Positions 1 through 11,203 of a stretch of DNA of 44,173 nt are shown one piece after another. Numbering within the stretch: position 1 is the stretch's first letter; each line of letters opens with the position of its first letter. The stretch covers positions 1 through 44,173 of the forward strand of contig JAFPXK010000018.1 of NCBI GenBank assembly GCA_017412585.1, in the 5' to 3' direction. Made by a program: the position numbers and the translations under genes. The stretch is from Oscillospiraceae bacterium. GTDB lineage: Bacteria > Bacillota > Clostridia > Oscillospirales > Oscillospiraceae. Under the pieces are notes generated by a model. The model saw only the letters and a program-made list of their open reading frames with translations. It was not told where the DNA came from and ran no database searches.

Positions 1-390
1 GAGGTACACACGGCGGGCGCCGGCCGGGATGCCGGCATCCACCACGGCGCGCTCCTCCCCCTCGGTGATGCCGCTGGGCACGCAGATGATGACCCGGGGC
101 TTGAACAGCTGGAAGCCGCCCTGCACCTTATGGATGAACTCACGGAGCATGCGCTCGGTCATGTCGTAGTCGGAGATGACGCCCTCCCGCAGGGGACGGA
201 TGGCCACGATGTTGCCAGGGGTACGGCCCAGCATGGCCTGAGCCTCGGCGCCCACCTTCAGCAGGCGGCCGGAGTTCTTGTCAATGGCCACCACGGAGGG
301 CTCGTTGAGCACCACGCCCTTGCCCTTCACATATACCAGAACGGAAGCGGTACCCAGGTCGATACCGATATCCTTTGCCAAAGCACACAT
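1..390 (-). CDS. mreB: MreB actin-like cell-shape protein, N-terminal part (runs off window)
   Basis: Encodes the first 130 residues of MreB, the bacterial actin homologue that polymerises under the membrane and positions the cell-wall elongation machinery. The N-terminus carries the phosphate-binding loop signature [19 protein letters not shown], followed by NEPSVVAID and the [20 protein letters not shown] stretch, all characteristic of the MreB/Mbl subfamily rather than DnaK or FtsA. The start at 390 is preceded by GAGGTG at a suitable distance, and no longer start is plausible. The gene is cut by the window edge, so the 3' two thirds are missing. Its own promoter lies just upstream, so it is probably transcribed separately from the comF-recD2-uvrA cluster. 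MreB and Mbl cannot be told apart from this fragment. Confidence 0.95.
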   Translation of the reverse strand, partial: MCALAKDIGIDLGTASVLVYVKGKGVVLNEPSVVAIDKNSGRLLKVGAEAQAMLGRTPGNIVAIRPLREGVISDYDMTERMLREFIHKVQGGFQLFKPRVIICVPSGITEGEERAVVDAGIPAGARRVYL

Positions 391-461
391 AGCTTGCACC
401 TCATTATCCTTAGAGTGATATGGTTTACGGTGAAATATCGCCGCTGATTCCTCGAATGGTT

Positions 462-490
462 ATTATACTGACGAAAATGCAAATTTGCAA
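462..490 (-). promoter_or_regulatory. SigA-type promoter of mreB
   Basis: On the minus strand a TTGCAA -35 box (485-490) and a perfect TATAAT -10 box (462-467) are separated by exactly 17 bp. The predicted start near 455 gives a leader of about 65 nt before the mreB ATG at 390. The rest of the 391-552 spacer shows no other clear feature. Confidence 0.8.
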
Positions 491-552
491 TACTATTTTC
501 AAATGTTTACAAATGGGTCACGCATGGCTATTGTACACCGATTGGAAAAAAA

Positions 553-1230
553 TCATTCCCGGGGCGTGATGGCCAGGGTCAGACACACCACGTCGGCGGC
601 ACCGGCCTCCCGCAGCACCCGGACGCACTCGGCCAGGGTGGCGCCGGAGGTCATCAAATCGTCGATGAGTAAAAATCGCTTGCCCCTAATGGCCTCGGGC
701 CGGACGGGGCGGTAGACGCCCAGCACGTTGGCCCGGCGGCGCTCGGTGCCCAGGAGGGCGGACTGGGGCGGGTTGTCCACCACCTTGCGCAGCGTCTCCT
801 GGGGCATGGTGTGCCAGTCCACGCAGAGGCTGGCGGCAAGGAGGCGGGACTGGTCGAAGCCCCGCTTGCGCAGCCGTTTGCCGCTGACAGGCACCCAGGT
901 GACGGCGTCGAAGGCGCCGTCATACCACTGCTTGGCGCACTCCCCCATCAGACGGCCGAACAGGTCCAGGCCGCCCATGCGGCGGCGGAACTTCAGGTCC
1001 ATCAGCGCCTTTCGGACGCCGCCGGTATACCACAGCGGGGCGGAGACCACGCCGTAGTAGGCGCCCCGGAGCTGCACGTCGCACCGGGGCAGGGCGGCGC
1101 GGCAGCTGTCGCAAATCAGCTCCCTGCCCAGGCCCACGCCGCAGAAGGGGCAGCGGCGGGGATAGAAAAAGCGGGTAACGCCGTCGATGGCGTCGTTGAG
1201 GCTGTCCAGAAAGGTGGATTTATCGCTCAT
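553..1230 (-). CDS. comF: ComF family amidophosphoribosyltransferase-like protein
   Basis: A 225-residue protein of the ComF/GntX family: an N-terminal four-cysteine zinc finger (CPFCGVG then ICDSC, about residues 27-44) followed by a type I phosphoribosyltransferase fold. The PRPP-binding loop is visible near the C-terminus as FLLIDDLMTSGATLAEC. ComF takes part in competence DNA uptake or post-uptake single-strand handling in Bacillus; its chemistry is not settled. The start overlaps the last codons of recD2 by 11 bp, so the two are probably translationally coupled. No ComFA helicase is adjacent. After the stop codon comes a run of seven T on the coding strand but no clear hairpin. Length is normal for the family. 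Confidence 0.9.
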   Translation of the reverse strand: MSDKSTFLDSLNDAIDGVTRFFYPRRCPFCGVGLGRELICDSCRAALPRCDVQLRGAYYGVVSAPLWYTGGVRKALMDLKFRRRMGGLDLFGRLMGECAKQWYDGAFDAVTWVPVSGKRLRKRGFDQSRLLAASLCVDWHTMPQETLRKVVDNPPQSALLGTERRRANVLGVYRPVRPEAIRGKRFLLIDDLMTSGATLAECVRVLREAGAADVVCLTLAITPRE

Positions 1231-3433
1231 CGGCCCCCTCCTTTAATCGGCGGCGCAGGCCGCTGTACCGGCGCTGGGGTCTGTCGTTGGCGGCCATCTG
1301 GCCGGGGATCACGTCGTCGCCCACCAGCACCAGCAGTTCCCGGGCCCGGGTGATGGCGGTGTAGAGCACGCCCCGCACCTGCAGGGCAGGGGCCACAGGG
1401 GCCAACACCAGCACCACGCAGCGGTACTCGCTGCCCTGGGACTTATGTACGGTGATGGCATAGGCCAGCTCCAGCTGGTTGAGCAGGTCGGAGGTATAGG
1501 TGCTGAGGCGGTCGTCAAAGCGGATGGACAGCAGCTCGCCGTCGGCGGAGATTTCCTCGATAACGCCCACGTCGCCGTTGAAGATGCCGGTGCCCACCTC
1601 GCCGTCATCCCGCTCCCAGACCACGTCGTAATTGTTGCGGATCTGCATGACCCGGTCGCCGATGCGGAACACCACGTCGCCCCACCGCTTCTCCCGCTTG
1701 CCGGGGGCGGGCGGATTCAAGGCCGCCTGGAGGACGCGGTTCAGGTTGGCGGTGCCCCATTCCCCCTTGCGGGTGGGAGAGAGCACCTGGATGTCGGCGG
1801 CGGGGATGTGCATATTTTCCGGCAGGCGCTGGGACACCAGCTCCACCACCGTCTGCACCAGCCGCTCCGGCGCCCGGCGGCAGAGGAAGAAGAAGTCGCC
1901 ACCCCCGTTTTTCAGCTCCGGGCTCTGGCCGCTGTTCACCAGATAGGCGTTGCGGATGATGGCGCTGTTCTGGGCCTGCCGGAACACCTCCGTCAGGCGC
2001 ACGGCAGGGATGACGCCGCTGCGCAGCAGGTCGGACAGCACGTTGCCGGGGCCCACGGAGGGCAGCTGGTCGGCGTCGCCCACCATCACAAGGCGGGTGC
2101 CGGGGCGCATGGCCCGCAAAAGGGCGTCCATCAGGGGCAGATCCACCATGGACATCTCGTCCACGATGACGGCCTCGCACGCCAGAGGGTCCTTCTCGCA
2201 CTTGCGGAAGGCGGTCTCCCCTGTCAGCTCGTTGAAGGTCATGCCCAGGGCGCGGTGGATGGTCTGGGCCTCCCGGCCCGTCACCTCCGCCAGACGCTTG
2301 GCGGCACGGCCCGTGGGGGCCAGCAGGGCCATATTCAGGCCCATGCGGTCAAAGAGAGCCACGATGCCACGGACGGCGGTGGTCTTGCCGGTGCCGGGGC
2401 CGCCGGTGAGCAGCACCACGCCCCGCTCCGCCGCCAGGGCCATGGCCTGGCGCTGGGCGGGGGCATAGGTGATGCCCGCCTGGCGCTGCAGCTCGTCGAT
2501 GACCCGCTCCGGGTTTCGCAGCGCGTCGGCACCGTCATGGGCCATGGTCAGCAGCCGGGCGGCCACCGCCGTCTCCGCCTCGTAGAGGGGCCGGAGATAG
2601 CAGCCCGTCACCTTGCCTACGGCGCTCTGGCAGACAGCGTGGCGGTCCAGCATGCCGTCCAGCGCCGCCTCCACCGTGTCGCCGTCCACGTCCACCAATG
2701 CGGCGGTGGCGGCAAGCAGCTTTTCCCGGGGCAGGAACACGTGGCCGTTGCCCAGATTGTGGGACAGCTCGTAGGTAAGGGCCGCCTCCAGGCGGCAGGC
2801 GTCCTCGCCGCCTATGCCCAGGGCGATGGCGATTTCATCGGCAGTGGAAAAAGCCACGCCGAACCGCTCATCCACCAATAAGTAGGGGTTGCTTTTCAGC
2901 CGCTCCACCGTGGCCGGGCCGAAGGCCCGCAGCAGGGCCATGGCCATGGCGGGGGGCAGGTCATAGTAGGTGAGAAAATCCATGACCCGGCGCAGGGCCA
3001 TCCGGGCCCGGAGCTGCTCCGCCATCTCGGCGGCCTTTGGGGCGGTGACACCCTTGACGGCCTTCAATTTCTCCGGCTCGTGCTCCATCACCCACAGGGT
3101 GTCGGCGCCGAAGCGCTGCACCAGCTTGGCGGCGGTGGAGGGGCCCACACCCTTGACGGCCCCGGAGGACAGGAAGGCCAGAATCTCGTCCTCACTCTCC
3201 GGCATGCGGCGCTCCGCCGCGTCTATGGTGAGCTGCCGCCCGTAGGAGGGGTGCTCCGTCCAGGTGCCGGTGAGGGCAAGGTGTTCCCCGGGGACGCACT
3301 GGGGCAGGCTGCCCACCGCTGTCACCACCTGGCCGGTGTCGTCGGCAAGCAAGGTCAGCACGGTGTAGCCGTTGTCCTCATTCTCATAAATCACGGATTG
3401 TACGGTGCCCTCCACCGCAGACTGATGCTCCAT
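1220..3433 (-). CDS. recD2: RecD2-type ATP-dependent 5'-3' DNA helicase
   Basis: A 737-residue RecD2-like superfamily 1B helicase, the kind found in bacteria outside RecBCD and linked to repair and replication-fork maintenance. An N-terminal OB-like region and helix-hairpin-helix segment (SGAVKGVGPSTAAKL) precede Walker A (LLTGGPGTGKTTAVRG), Walker B (AVIVDEMSMVD), motif III (VMVGDADQLPSVGPGN) and C-terminal motifs V/VI (AITVHKSQGSEY, YTAITRARELLVLVG). I chose the start at 3433 because GGAGGTGA sits directly upstream and the RecD2 homology begins with this Met. The frame stays open upstream to 3538 (described separately). It lies between uvrA and comF in a same-strand cluster. Confidence 0.93.
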   Translation of the reverse strand: MEHQSAVEGTVQSVIYENEDNGYTVLTLLADDTGQVVTAVGSLPQCVPGEHLALTGTWTEHPSYGRQLTIDAAERRMPESEDEILAFLSSGAVKGVGPSTAAKLVQRFGADTLWVMEHEPEKLKAVKGVTAPKAAEMAEQLRARMALRRVMDFLTYYDLPPAMAMALLRAFGPATVERLKSNPYLLVDERFGVAFSTADEIAIALGIGGEDACRLEAALTYELSHNLGNGHVFLPREKLLAATAALVDVDGDTVEAALDGMLDRHAVCQSAVGKVTGCYLRPLYEAETAVAARLLTMAHDGADALRNPERVIDELQRQAGITYAPAQRQAMALAAERGVVLLTGGPGTGKTTAVRGIVALFDRMGLNMALLAPTGRAAKRLAEVTGREAQTIHRALGMTFNELTGETAFRKCEKDPLACEAVIVDEMSMVDLPLMDALLRAMRPGTRLVMVGDADQLPSVGPGNVLSDLLRSGVIPAVRLTEVFRQAQNSAIIRNAYLVNSGQSPELKNGGGDFFFLCRRAPERLVQTVVELVSQRLPENMHIPAADIQVLSPTRKGEWGTANLNRVLQAALNPPAPGKREKRWGDVVFRIGDRVMQIRNNYDVVWERDDGEVGTGIFNGDVGVIEEISADGELLSIRFDDRLSTYTSDLLNQLELAYAITVHKSQGSEYRCVVLVLAPVAPALQVRGVLYTAITRARELLVLVGDDVIPGQMAANDRPQRRYSGLRRRLKEGADER

Positions 3434-3538
3434 GGGCTCACCTCCCGGGGGAAAATAGCGGCGACGGAGCCATCGGACGGCTGTGCCGATGGACCATGCC
3501 AGGAAAAATGCGATTACACTGTCGCGCAGCAGCGCCAT
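3434..3538 (-). other. In-frame open extension upstream of recD2 encoding a possible membrane helix
   Basis: The recD2 reading frame continues 35 codons upstream to an ATG at 3538 that has its own purine-rich GGGGAGGGG site. The extension encodes a hydrophobic stretch (SVIAFFLAWSIGTAV) followed by basic residues (RWLRRRYF), which looks like a short membrane anchor with a positive-inside flank. RecD2 proteins are normally soluble. This may therefore be an alternative start giving a tethered form, or simply untranslated spacer. It occupies most of the recD2-uvrA gap. Confidence 0.3.
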
Positions 3539-3582
3539 ACCATCCCCTCCCCCGCCATTCTACGGCGGCGGAGGCGCGGCGG

Positions 3583-6405
3583 TCACAGCATGCGCTTGAG
3601 ATATTGCCCGGTGTAGGACCGGGGCTCCCGGGCCACCTCCTCGGGGGTGCCGGTGGCCACCACGGTGCCGCCGCCGCTGCCCCCCTCGGGGCCCAGGTCG
3701 ATGAGATAGTCGGCGGACTTCACCACGTCCAGATTATGCTCGATGACCAGGACGGTGTTGCCGCTGTCCACCAGGCGCTGCAGCACCTCCAGCAGCTTCT
3801 TCACGTCGTCGGAGTGGAGGCCGGTGGTGGGCTCGTCCAGGATGTAGATGGTGCGGCCGGTGGAGCGCTTGGAAAGCTCCGTGGCCAGCTTCACCCGCTG
3901 GGCCTCGCCGCCGGAGAGGGTGGTGCTGGACTGGCCCAGCTTCACGTAGCCCAGACCCACCTCACAAAGGGTGCGGAGGCGGTCGGCGATGCGGGGGATG
4001 GGGGCGAAGAAGTCCAGCGCCTCCTCCGCCGTCATGTCCAGCACGTCGGCGATGGATTTGCCCCGGTACTTCACCTCCAGCGTCTCCCGGTTGTACCGCT
4101 TGCCGTGGCACACCTCGCAGGGCACGTACACGTCCGCCAGGAAGTGCATCTCGATTTTCAGCATGCCGTCGCCGGAGCAGGCCTCGCAGCGGCCGCCCCG
4201 GGTGTTGAAGGAGAAGCGGCCGGGACCGTAGCCCCGGGTCTTGGCGTCGGGCAGGGAGGCGAAGAGATCGCGGATATCGTTGAAAAGATTGGTATAGGTG
4301 GCGGGGTTGGACCGGGGGGTGCGGCCGATGGGGCTCTGGTCGATGTTGATGACCTTGTCCAGATGTTCCAGGCCCTCGATGGCGTCGTGCTTGCCGGGGT
4401 GGGCCTTCATGCGGTTGAGGGCTACGCCCAGCTTTTTATAGAGGATTTCATTGACCAGGGACGATTTGCCGCTGCCGCTGACGCCGGTGACACAGGTGAA
4501 GGTGCCCAGAGGGATGGACACGTCCACGTTTTGCAAATTGTTCTCCCGGGCGCCTCGGACGGTGAGCCATTTGCCGTTGCCAATGCGGCGGTGGGGCGGC
4601 ACCTCGATGCGGCGCTTGCCGCTTAAATACTGGCCCGTCAGGCTGTTGGGGTTGGCCATGACCTCCTCGGGGGTGCCGGCGGCCACCACGGTGCCGCCGT
4701 GGCTGCCGGCGCCGGGGCCGATGTCGATGAGGTAATCGGCGGCGCGCATGGTGTCCTCGTCGTGCTCCACCACGATGAGGGTGTTGCCCAGGTCACGGAG
4801 GCGGCGGAGGGTGGCAAGCAGCTTGTCGTTATCCCGCTGGTGGAGGCCGATGGAGGGCTCGTCCAGAATGTACAGCACGCCCATAAGGCCGGAGCCGATT
4901 TGCGTGGCCAGACGGATGCGCTGGCTCTCGCCGCCGGACAGGGTGCCGGAGGAGCGGTGGAGGGTCAGGTAGCCCAGGCCCACCGACTGGAGGAAGTTGA
5001 GACGGGCCCGAATCTCCTTCAAAATCTGGGCGGCGATCAGCTCCTGGTTGCCGGTGAGGGTCAGATCGTTGAAGAACGCCACCTCGTCGGTGACGCTGAG
5101 GGCGGTGGCGTCATGGATGCTCTTGCCGCCTACGGTGACGGCCAGGGCCTCGGGCTTCAGGCGGCGGCCCTGACAGGCGGGGCAGGGACACTCGGCCATA
5201 AACTCCTCGATCTCCCGCTTGCTGGCGTCGGACTGGGTCTCCCGGTAGCGGCGCTCCAGATTGTGGACGATGCCCTCAAAGGCCTGGTGCAGCACGCCCT
5301 TGCCCCGGGGCTGGTCGTATTCCAGCGTCAGCTTTTCCCCGCCGGTGCCGTAGAGAATCACGTCCTTTACCCGGTCGGACAGCCGCTCCCAGGGGGTGGA
5401 CAGGGAGAAGGCGTATTTCCTGGCCAGGGCGTCGAAATACATACGGCTGATGCCGTCGGAGCGGATGGACTGCCAGCCGCTGGCGGCGATGGCGCCGTCT
5501 AAAATGGACAGGCTCTCGTCGGGGACGATGAGGGCGGGATCGGCCTTGAGCTGCATGCCCAGGCCGGTGCAGGTGGGACAGGCGCCGAAGGGATTGTTGA
5601 AGGAGAACATCCGGGGGGCCAGCTCCTCGATGGAGATGCCGCAGTCGTCGCAGGCGTAGTTCTGGGAGAAGCGGATGTCCTCCCCCTGCTGCACCAGATT
5701 GACGGTGACCAGGCCGCCGGAGAGAGCAGAGGCCGTCTCCACGCTGTCGGTGAGCCGCTGCTGGATGTCGGGGCGGAGAATGAGGCGGTCCACCACCACC
5801 TCAACGGTGTGCTTCACGTTCTTCTCCATGGGTATCTCTTCGCTTAAATCGTAGAGGTTGCCGTCCACCCGGACCCGGACGTAGCCGGAGCGGCGGGCGT
5901 TTTCCAGCACCTTGGCGTGCTCGCCCTTGCGGCCCCGAATGACGGGGGCCATGATCTGCAGGCGGGTGCCGTCCCCCAGGGCCATGATTTGGTCGATGAT
6001 CTGGTCGATGGTCTGCTGGCGGATCTCCTTGCCGCACTTGGGGCAGTGGGGCACTCCCACCCGGGCCCAGAGAAGACGCATATAGTCGTAAATCTCCGTG
6101 ACGGTGCCCACGGTGGAGCGGGGGTTCTTGCTGGTGGTTTTCTGGTCGATGGAGATGGCGGGGGACAGACCCTCGATGTAGTCCACGTCCGGCTTGTCCA
6201 TCTGGCCCAGGAACATGCGGGCGTAGGAGCTGAGGCTCTCCACGTACCGGCGCTGGCCCTCGGCATAGATGGTGTCGAAGGCCAGGGAGGACTTGCCGCT
6301 GCCGGACAGGCCGGTGAGCACCACCATTTTATCCCGGGGGATGGCCACGTCGATGTTTTTCAGGTTGTTCTCCCGGGCGCCTTTAATCAAAATTTCGTTT
6401 GCCAT
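3583..6405 (-). CDS. uvrA: UvrA, nucleotide excision repair damage-recognition ATPase
   Basis: A full-length 940-residue UvrA with two ABC modules. Walker A motifs are [19 protein letters not shown] near the N-terminus and [16 protein letters not shown] near residue 640. ABC signatures are [17 protein letters not shown] and [15 protein letters not shown]. Zinc-binding CxxC pairs are seen at CPKC, CDDC with CPTC, and CEAC with CEVC. UvrA dimers scan DNA for lesions and load UvrB, which is encoded 1.7 kb upstream on the same strand. The start at 6405 has GGAGTGA upstream and lies 7 bp after the ybaK stop, implying co-transcription with the EamA gene and ybaK. Confidence 0.98.
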   Translation of the reverse strand: MANEILIKGARENNLKNIDVAIPRDKMVVLTGLSGSGKSSLAFDTIYAEGQRRYVESLSSYARMFLGQMDKPDVDYIEGLSPAISIDQKTTSKNPRSTVGTVTEIYDYMRLLWARVGVPHCPKCGKEIRQQTIDQIIDQIMALGDGTRLQIMAPVIRGRKGEHAKVLENARRSGYVRVRVDGNLYDLSEEIPMEKNVKHTVEVVVDRLILRPDIQQRLTDSVETASALSGGLVTVNLVQQGEDIRFSQNYACDDCGISIEELAPRMFSFNNPFGACPTCTGLGMQLKADPALIVPDESLSILDGAIAASGWQSIRSDGISRMYFDALARKYAFSLSTPWERLSDRVKDVILYGTGGEKLTLEYDQPRGKGVLHQAFEGIVHNLERRYRETQSDASKREIEEFMAECPCPACQGRRLKPEALAVTVGGKSIHDATALSVTDEVAFFNDLTLTGNQELIAAQILKEIRARLNFLQSVGLGYLTLHRSSGTLSGGESQRIRLATQIGSGLMGVLYILDEPSIGLHQRDNDKLLATLRRLRDLGNTLIVVEHDEDTMRAADYLIDIGPGAGSHGGTVVAAGTPEEVMANPNSLTGQYLSGKRRIEVPPHRRIGNGKWLTVRGARENNLQNVDVSIPLGTFTCVTGVSGSGKSSLVNEILYKKLGVALNRMKAHPGKHDAIEGLEHLDKVINIDQSPIGRTPRSNPATYTNLFNDIRDLFASLPDAKTRGYGPGRFSFNTRGGRCEACSGDGMLKIEMHFLADVYVPCEVCHGKRYNRETLEVKYRGKSIADVLDMTAEEALDFFAPIPRIADRLRTLCEVGLGYVKLGQSSTTLSGGEAQRVKLATELSKRSTGRTIYILDEPTTGLHSDDVKKLLEVLQRLVDSGNTVLVIEHNLDVVKSADYLIDLGPEGGSGGGTVVATGTPEEVAREPRSYTGQYLKRML

Positions 6406-6412
6406 AGTCGTA

Positions 6413-6898
6413 TCACTCCACTGTCACGTCAGCCGCCCCGGCGCCGATGAGGGCCATGAGGGCGGTGGGGTCTGCTTCCACCTGAGCGCCGATCTTGCCG
6501 GCGCTGACGTAAATTGTATCAAATAGAATCACCGTTTCATGGAACACGGTGGGAAAGGGCTTTTTCATGCCCACGGGGCTGCAGCCGCCGTGGACGTAGC
6601 CGGTGAGGGGCAGCAGCTCCTTCTGAGGCAGCATGGCGATGGACTTCTCCCCCACCGCCCGGGCCGCCTTTTTCAAATCGAGACTGTCGCCTACCGGGAT
6701 GTCGAACACGTAATAGCCGCCGGAGGCGCCCCGGGTCACCAGGGTTTTGAACACCGCCTCCGGGTCGGCCCCCACGGCGCGGGCCACGGAGAGGCCGTCG
6801 ATGGGGCCGTCGGGGTCGTAGAAGTGGGGGGTATAGGGGACGCCGTGCTGGTCCAGCAGGCGCATGACGTTGGTTTTGTCATCTTTTGGTTTTGCCAT
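6413..6898 (-). CDS. ybaK: YbaK/ProX-type aminoacyl-tRNA deacylase (Cys-tRNA(Pro) editing)
   Basis: A 161-residue YbaK/EbsC family protein. The family hydrolyses mischarged Cys-tRNA(Pro) in trans. Family features are the N-terminal [15 protein letters not shown], the conserved lysine segment [13 protein letters not shown], the Gly-rich [20 protein letters not shown] and the [11 protein letters not shown] motif. The start at 6898 is supported by AAGGAG; a longer reading would run into the preceding gene with no better site. It overlaps the end of the EamA transporter gene by 20 bp and is followed 7 bp later by uvrA. The pairing with uvrA has no obvious functional link. Confidence 0.92.
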   Translation of the reverse strand: MAKPKDDKTNVMRLLDQHGVPYTPHFYDPDGPIDGLSVARAVGADPEAVFKTLVTRGASGGYYVFDIPVGDSLDLKKAARAVGEKSIAMLPQKELLPLTGYVHGGCSPVGMKKPFPTVFHETVILFDTIYVSAGKIGAQVEADPTALMALIGAGAADVTVE

Positions 6899-7772
6899 GA
6901 GAGGGCTCTCCTTTTGCAAGCAATACGGCGGCCAGCAGCACCAGAACAATGCCGAGAACCGTCCAGACCGTCAGGGTTTCGTGGAAGAACACCACGCCGG
7001 TCAGGGCCGCCACCACCGGTTCCACGTTGGCGATGACGGAGGCGGTGCCGCTCTCCACGCCCTCCAGGCCACGGGTGTAGAAAAAGTAGGGCAGCACGGT
7101 GGCGATGACCACCAGGCCCACCGCGCCCCAGAGGCCCCGGGGTTGGCGCAGAGCAGCGGCCAGGGCGGGGGCGTCCAGGAAGACGAAGCTGCCCAGGCCT
7201 GCCACGGCGAAGGTCCAGTAAATCATGGTGTAGGCGTCGTAGTGGGCAAGGCCGTAGTGGGCAAAGAGGGTGTAGCTGGCGTAGCACAGGCCCGCCGCCA
7301 CGCCCAGGGCGATGCCCAGAGGGCGATTGGTGCCCAGGCCGCCCACCACGCCGCTGACCAGGGCGCAGCCCGCCAGGGCTACCGCCACTGACAGCAGCTT
7401 GCGGCGGGTCAGAGGGGCGTGCCACAGCAGCGCCGAGCCGAACGCCACGAAGGACGGGGCCAGGTACAGCAAGATGCCCGCCACCGCCAGGGAGCACATC
7501 GTCTGGCAGGAGAAATACGTCCAGCCCAGGCCGATGACGCCGATGGCACCGCTGCCCAGGAAGATGGGCAGATGACGCCGCCGGATGCGGAACACCTGGG
7601 GGCGGAGGGCGGCGAAGACGGCGGTCATCAGGGCGAAGCTGCCGAAATTGCGGATAAAGACGCGGTTGGCGGTGGTGACGCCGGCGTCGAACAGCATGCG
7701 GTTGAACAGGCCGATAAAGCCCCAGCACGCCGCGCCGAGGATGACGTATAGGTAGGGGAGGTATCGTTTCAT
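6879..7772 (-). CDS. EamA/DMT-superfamily membrane transporter
   Basis: A 297-residue hydrophobic protein with about ten predicted helices arranged as two EamA repeats, typical of drug/metabolite transporters. It begins MKRYLPYLYVILGAACWGFI, with the conserved Trp-Gly of the family's first helix. The second repeat starts near residue 150 (GIALGVAAGLCYASYTLF), and the last helices contain SVIANVEPVVAALTGVVFF, a strong DMT signature. Members export amino acids, metabolites or drugs; the substrate cannot be predicted here. AGGAG precedes the ATG at 7772. It is first in a probable operon with ybaK, uvrA, recD2 and comF. Upstream is a 348-bp spacer full of palindromic repeats. Confidence 0.9.
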   Translation of the reverse strand: MKRYLPYLYVILGAACWGFIGLFNRMLFDAGVTTANRVFIRNFGSFALMTAVFAALRPQVFRIRRRHLPIFLGSGAIGVIGLGWTYFSCQTMCSLAVAGILLYLAPSFVAFGSALLWHAPLTRRKLLSVAVALAGCALVSGVVGGLGTNRPLGIALGVAAGLCYASYTLFAHYGLAHYDAYTMIYWTFAVAGLGSFVFLDAPALAAALRQPRGLWGAVGLVVIATVLPYFFYTRGLEGVESGTASVIANVEPVVAALTGVVFFHETLTVWTVLGIVLVLLAAVLLAKGEPSHGKTKR

Positions 7773-7860
7773 GGGCGCTCCTGTGGGGTGGTTTTTGGGG
7801 GGATGGATGGGTGTCGTCCCCTCATCCGGTGGCTTTACACCTCATCCGGCGGCAGGGCAT

Positions 7861-7910
7861 CGCCCCCTCATCCGGCGGCTTCGCCGCCACCTTCCCCCCA
7901 AGGGGAAGGC
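7861..7910. repeat. Interspersed palindromic repeat, copy 1
   Basis: A 50-bp element made of two adjoining hairpins: GGCGGCTTCGCCGCC and CCTTCCCCCCAAGGGGAAGG, preceded by CGCCCCCTCATCC. A near-identical copy lies at 8058-8108 in the same spacer. Partial copies of the CCCTCATCCGG head are at 7817-7835 and 7841-7853. Confidence 0.85.
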
Positions 7911-8013
7911 GGGCGGAGCAGAGCCCCGCCCCTACGAAAGCATTGCAGCCGTTTGCCGTTCGGCCGATGGCTCTGGGGTCGCGGCGGGGTTGGCGGGACA
8001 CATAGGTCCCGCC
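7911..8013. repeat. Second repeat type: two GC-rich hairpins each followed by a CTAC end
   Basis: Between the two long repeats are two other palindromes. GGGCGG...CCGCCC at 7911-7932 is followed by CTAC, and GGCGGGAC-acatag-GTCCCGCC at 7992-8013 is also followed by CTAC. They look like members of one small dispersed family distinct from the 50-bp repeat. The whole 7773-8120 spacer consists of such elements with no credible gene. A promoter for the downstream EamA-uvrA cluster is not obvious. Confidence 0.7.
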
Positions 8014-8057
8014 CTACGGAGGGGCGGGTTTGCGCGCTTGGGTGCTTGGGTGCTTAT

Positions 8058-8108
8058 CGCCCCCTCATCCGGCGGCTTCGCCGCCACCTTCCCCCCCAGG
8101 GGGAAGGC
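8058..8108. repeat. Interspersed palindromic repeat, copy 2
   Basis: Matches the element at 7861-7910 over its full length except for the centre of the second hairpin (CCCCCCCAGGGGG in place of CCCCCCAAGGGG). It ends 12 bp after the uvrB stop and could act as a transcription barrier or mRNA 3' stabiliser for uvrB. Confidence 0.85.
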
Positions 8109-8120
8109 TTTTTTATAAGG

Positions 8121-10085
<1,965 letters not shown>

Positions 10086-10097
10086 GGGCCCACCTCC

Positions 10098-10772
10098 TCA
10101 ACGTGTCAAATAGCCGCTCTGGCGCATGGAGACGTAGTCGCCGTCCGCCACCACGATATGGTCCAGCAATCGAACGTCCACCGAGCGCAAAATCTCCTCC
10201 GCCTGCAGGGTGGACACCCTGTCCTCCTCCGAGGGCAGCGCCACGCCGCTGGGGTGGTTGTGGCCCAGCACCACGGCGGCAGCGCCGCAGCTCAGGGCGA
10301 AGTTCACCACCTGGCGCTGGGGCAGCGCCGTGCTGACGCCGTCGCCGGTGGACAGCACCTTCTCCCCCAGCAGCTTGCCCTTGCCGTCGAGACACAGCAT
10401 GTAAAGCCGCTCCTGCCGCTCGTCCCCCAGCATGCGCAGCAGATAGCCGCCCACCTTCTCCGGCGTGTTGTAGACCCGCTCCCGCTTCCCCTGGCGGCGC
10501 AGGCGGCGCTGGACGTCGGGGATGAGGCGCAGCAGCGTGGCGGCGCCCTCCCCCATGCCGGGGATGGCACGGAGCTCCTGGTCAGAGGCGGCAAACACGT
10601 TTTCCAGCGAGCCGAAGGTGGCCAGCAGGGTATGGGCCAGGTCGTTGACGTCCCGGCGGGGGATGGCGTAGAACAGCAGCAGCTCCAGCACCTCATGGTC
10701 GGCAAAGCTGTCCAGCCCGTGGCGGAGATACTGCGCCCGTTTGCGGGAGCGATGACCGTCGTGTACGCCCAT
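10098..10772 (-). CDS. radC: RadC/JAB-domain protein
   Basis: A 224-residue RadC-like protein: an N-terminal helix-hairpin-helix-like region (IPGMGEGAATLLRLIP, about residues 70-85) and a C-terminal JAB/MPN metalloprotease-like domain. The JAMM metal motif is complete: His171 and His173 in GHNHPSG, plus Asp184 in SEED. Despite the name, a repair role for RadC is unproven. The start at 10772 is preceded by GGGAGGGG; an upstream in-frame ATG would lie within the promoter. It heads the radC-uvrB unit. RadC next to MreB is common in Firmicutes, and here mreB is 10 kb away on the same strand. Confidence 0.93.
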   Translation of the reverse strand: MGVHDGHRSRKRAQYLRHGLDSFADHEVLELLLFYAIPRRDVNDLAHTLLATFGSLENVFAASDQELRAIPGMGEGAATLLRLIPDVQRRLRRQGKRERVYNTPEKVGGYLLRMLGDERQERLYMLCLDGKGKLLGEKVLSTGDGVSTALPQRQVVNFALSCGAAAVVLGHNHPSGVALPSEEDRVSTLQAEEILRSVDVRLLDHIVVADGDYVSMRQSGYLTR

Positions 10773-10833
10773 ATTGCCCCTCCCTTCCCCATCGCCGCAG
10801 CGGATGAATATCGTAAAGCCAATTAAGCGATTT

Positions 10834-10862
10834 ATTATACCACATTTCGTGCCGCGCCACAA
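10834..10862 (-). promoter_or_regulatory. SigA-type promoter of radC-uvrB
   Basis: Minus-strand TTGTGG (10857-10862) and perfect TATAAT (10834-10839) are spaced by 17 bp. The predicted start near 10827 gives a leader of about 55 nt. Confidence 0.75.
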
Positions 10863-10907
10863 GGCATTTTTTCTTCGGAAAACCGGGGCAAAAATCCTCC
10901 CCGGGGG

Positions 10908-10936
10908 TTGACAGGGCGGGGCTTTTCCAGTATTCT
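10908..10936 (+). promoter_or_regulatory. SigA-type promoter of the M-box-mgtE transcript
   Basis: A perfect TTGACA (10908-10913) and TATTCT (10931-10936) separated by 17 bp. Transcription would begin around 10943, almost exactly at the 5' base of the riboswitch P1 stem (10945), which supports both assignments. Confidence 0.85.
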
Positions 10937-10944
10937 TACAGTGA

Positions 10945-11103
10945 CAACTGAATCGATCCGGTAGGTAAGGCTACCGCAGGGATACGGACTGCTGCCGCGA
11001 AGTGGTGGAGACACTACAAGATGGTTTGAACAGGCGATATCGAATCCAAGGTATCATCTAACGCAGTTTCATTGCCCGGCGATGCTAAAGCTTGTAACGG
11101 TTG
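10945..11103 (+). ncRNA. M-box (ykoK leader) Mg2+-sensing riboswitch
   Basis: The leader contains the conserved M-box core: GGTAGGTAAGGCTACC, GGGATACGGACTGCTGCC, the AACAGGCGATATCG segment, AAGGTATCATCTAACGCAG and the 3' GATGCTAAAGCTTGTAACG block. Positions 10945-10950 (CAACTG) can pair with 11098-11103 (CGGTTG) as the closing P1 helix. M-box RNAs bind several Mg2+ ions and repress Mg2+ transporter genes when Mg2+ is plentiful. The downstream gene is mgtE, the expected target. Assignment rests on recalled consensus and gene context, not on a covariance search. Confidence 0.92.
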
Positions 11104-11137
11104 GGGCGGGGCCGCAGCGCCGCGCTCGCTTCACACG

Positions 11138-11175
11138 CCACAACACCTGCCGGGGGTCGTTGTGGTATTATTTTT
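11138..11175 (+). terminator. Intrinsic terminator of the M-box expression platform
   Basis: CCACAACACC...GGT-C-GTTGTGG forms a roughly 10-bp stem with one bulged C (11138-11165), followed by TATTATTTTT (11166-11175). It sits 28 bp before the mgtE start, so it fits an OFF switch in which Mg2+-bound aptamer permits termination. Confidence 0.8.
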
Positions 11176-11203
11176 GCCGCAGGCAGGAAAGGGGGCGCAG
11201 ACC

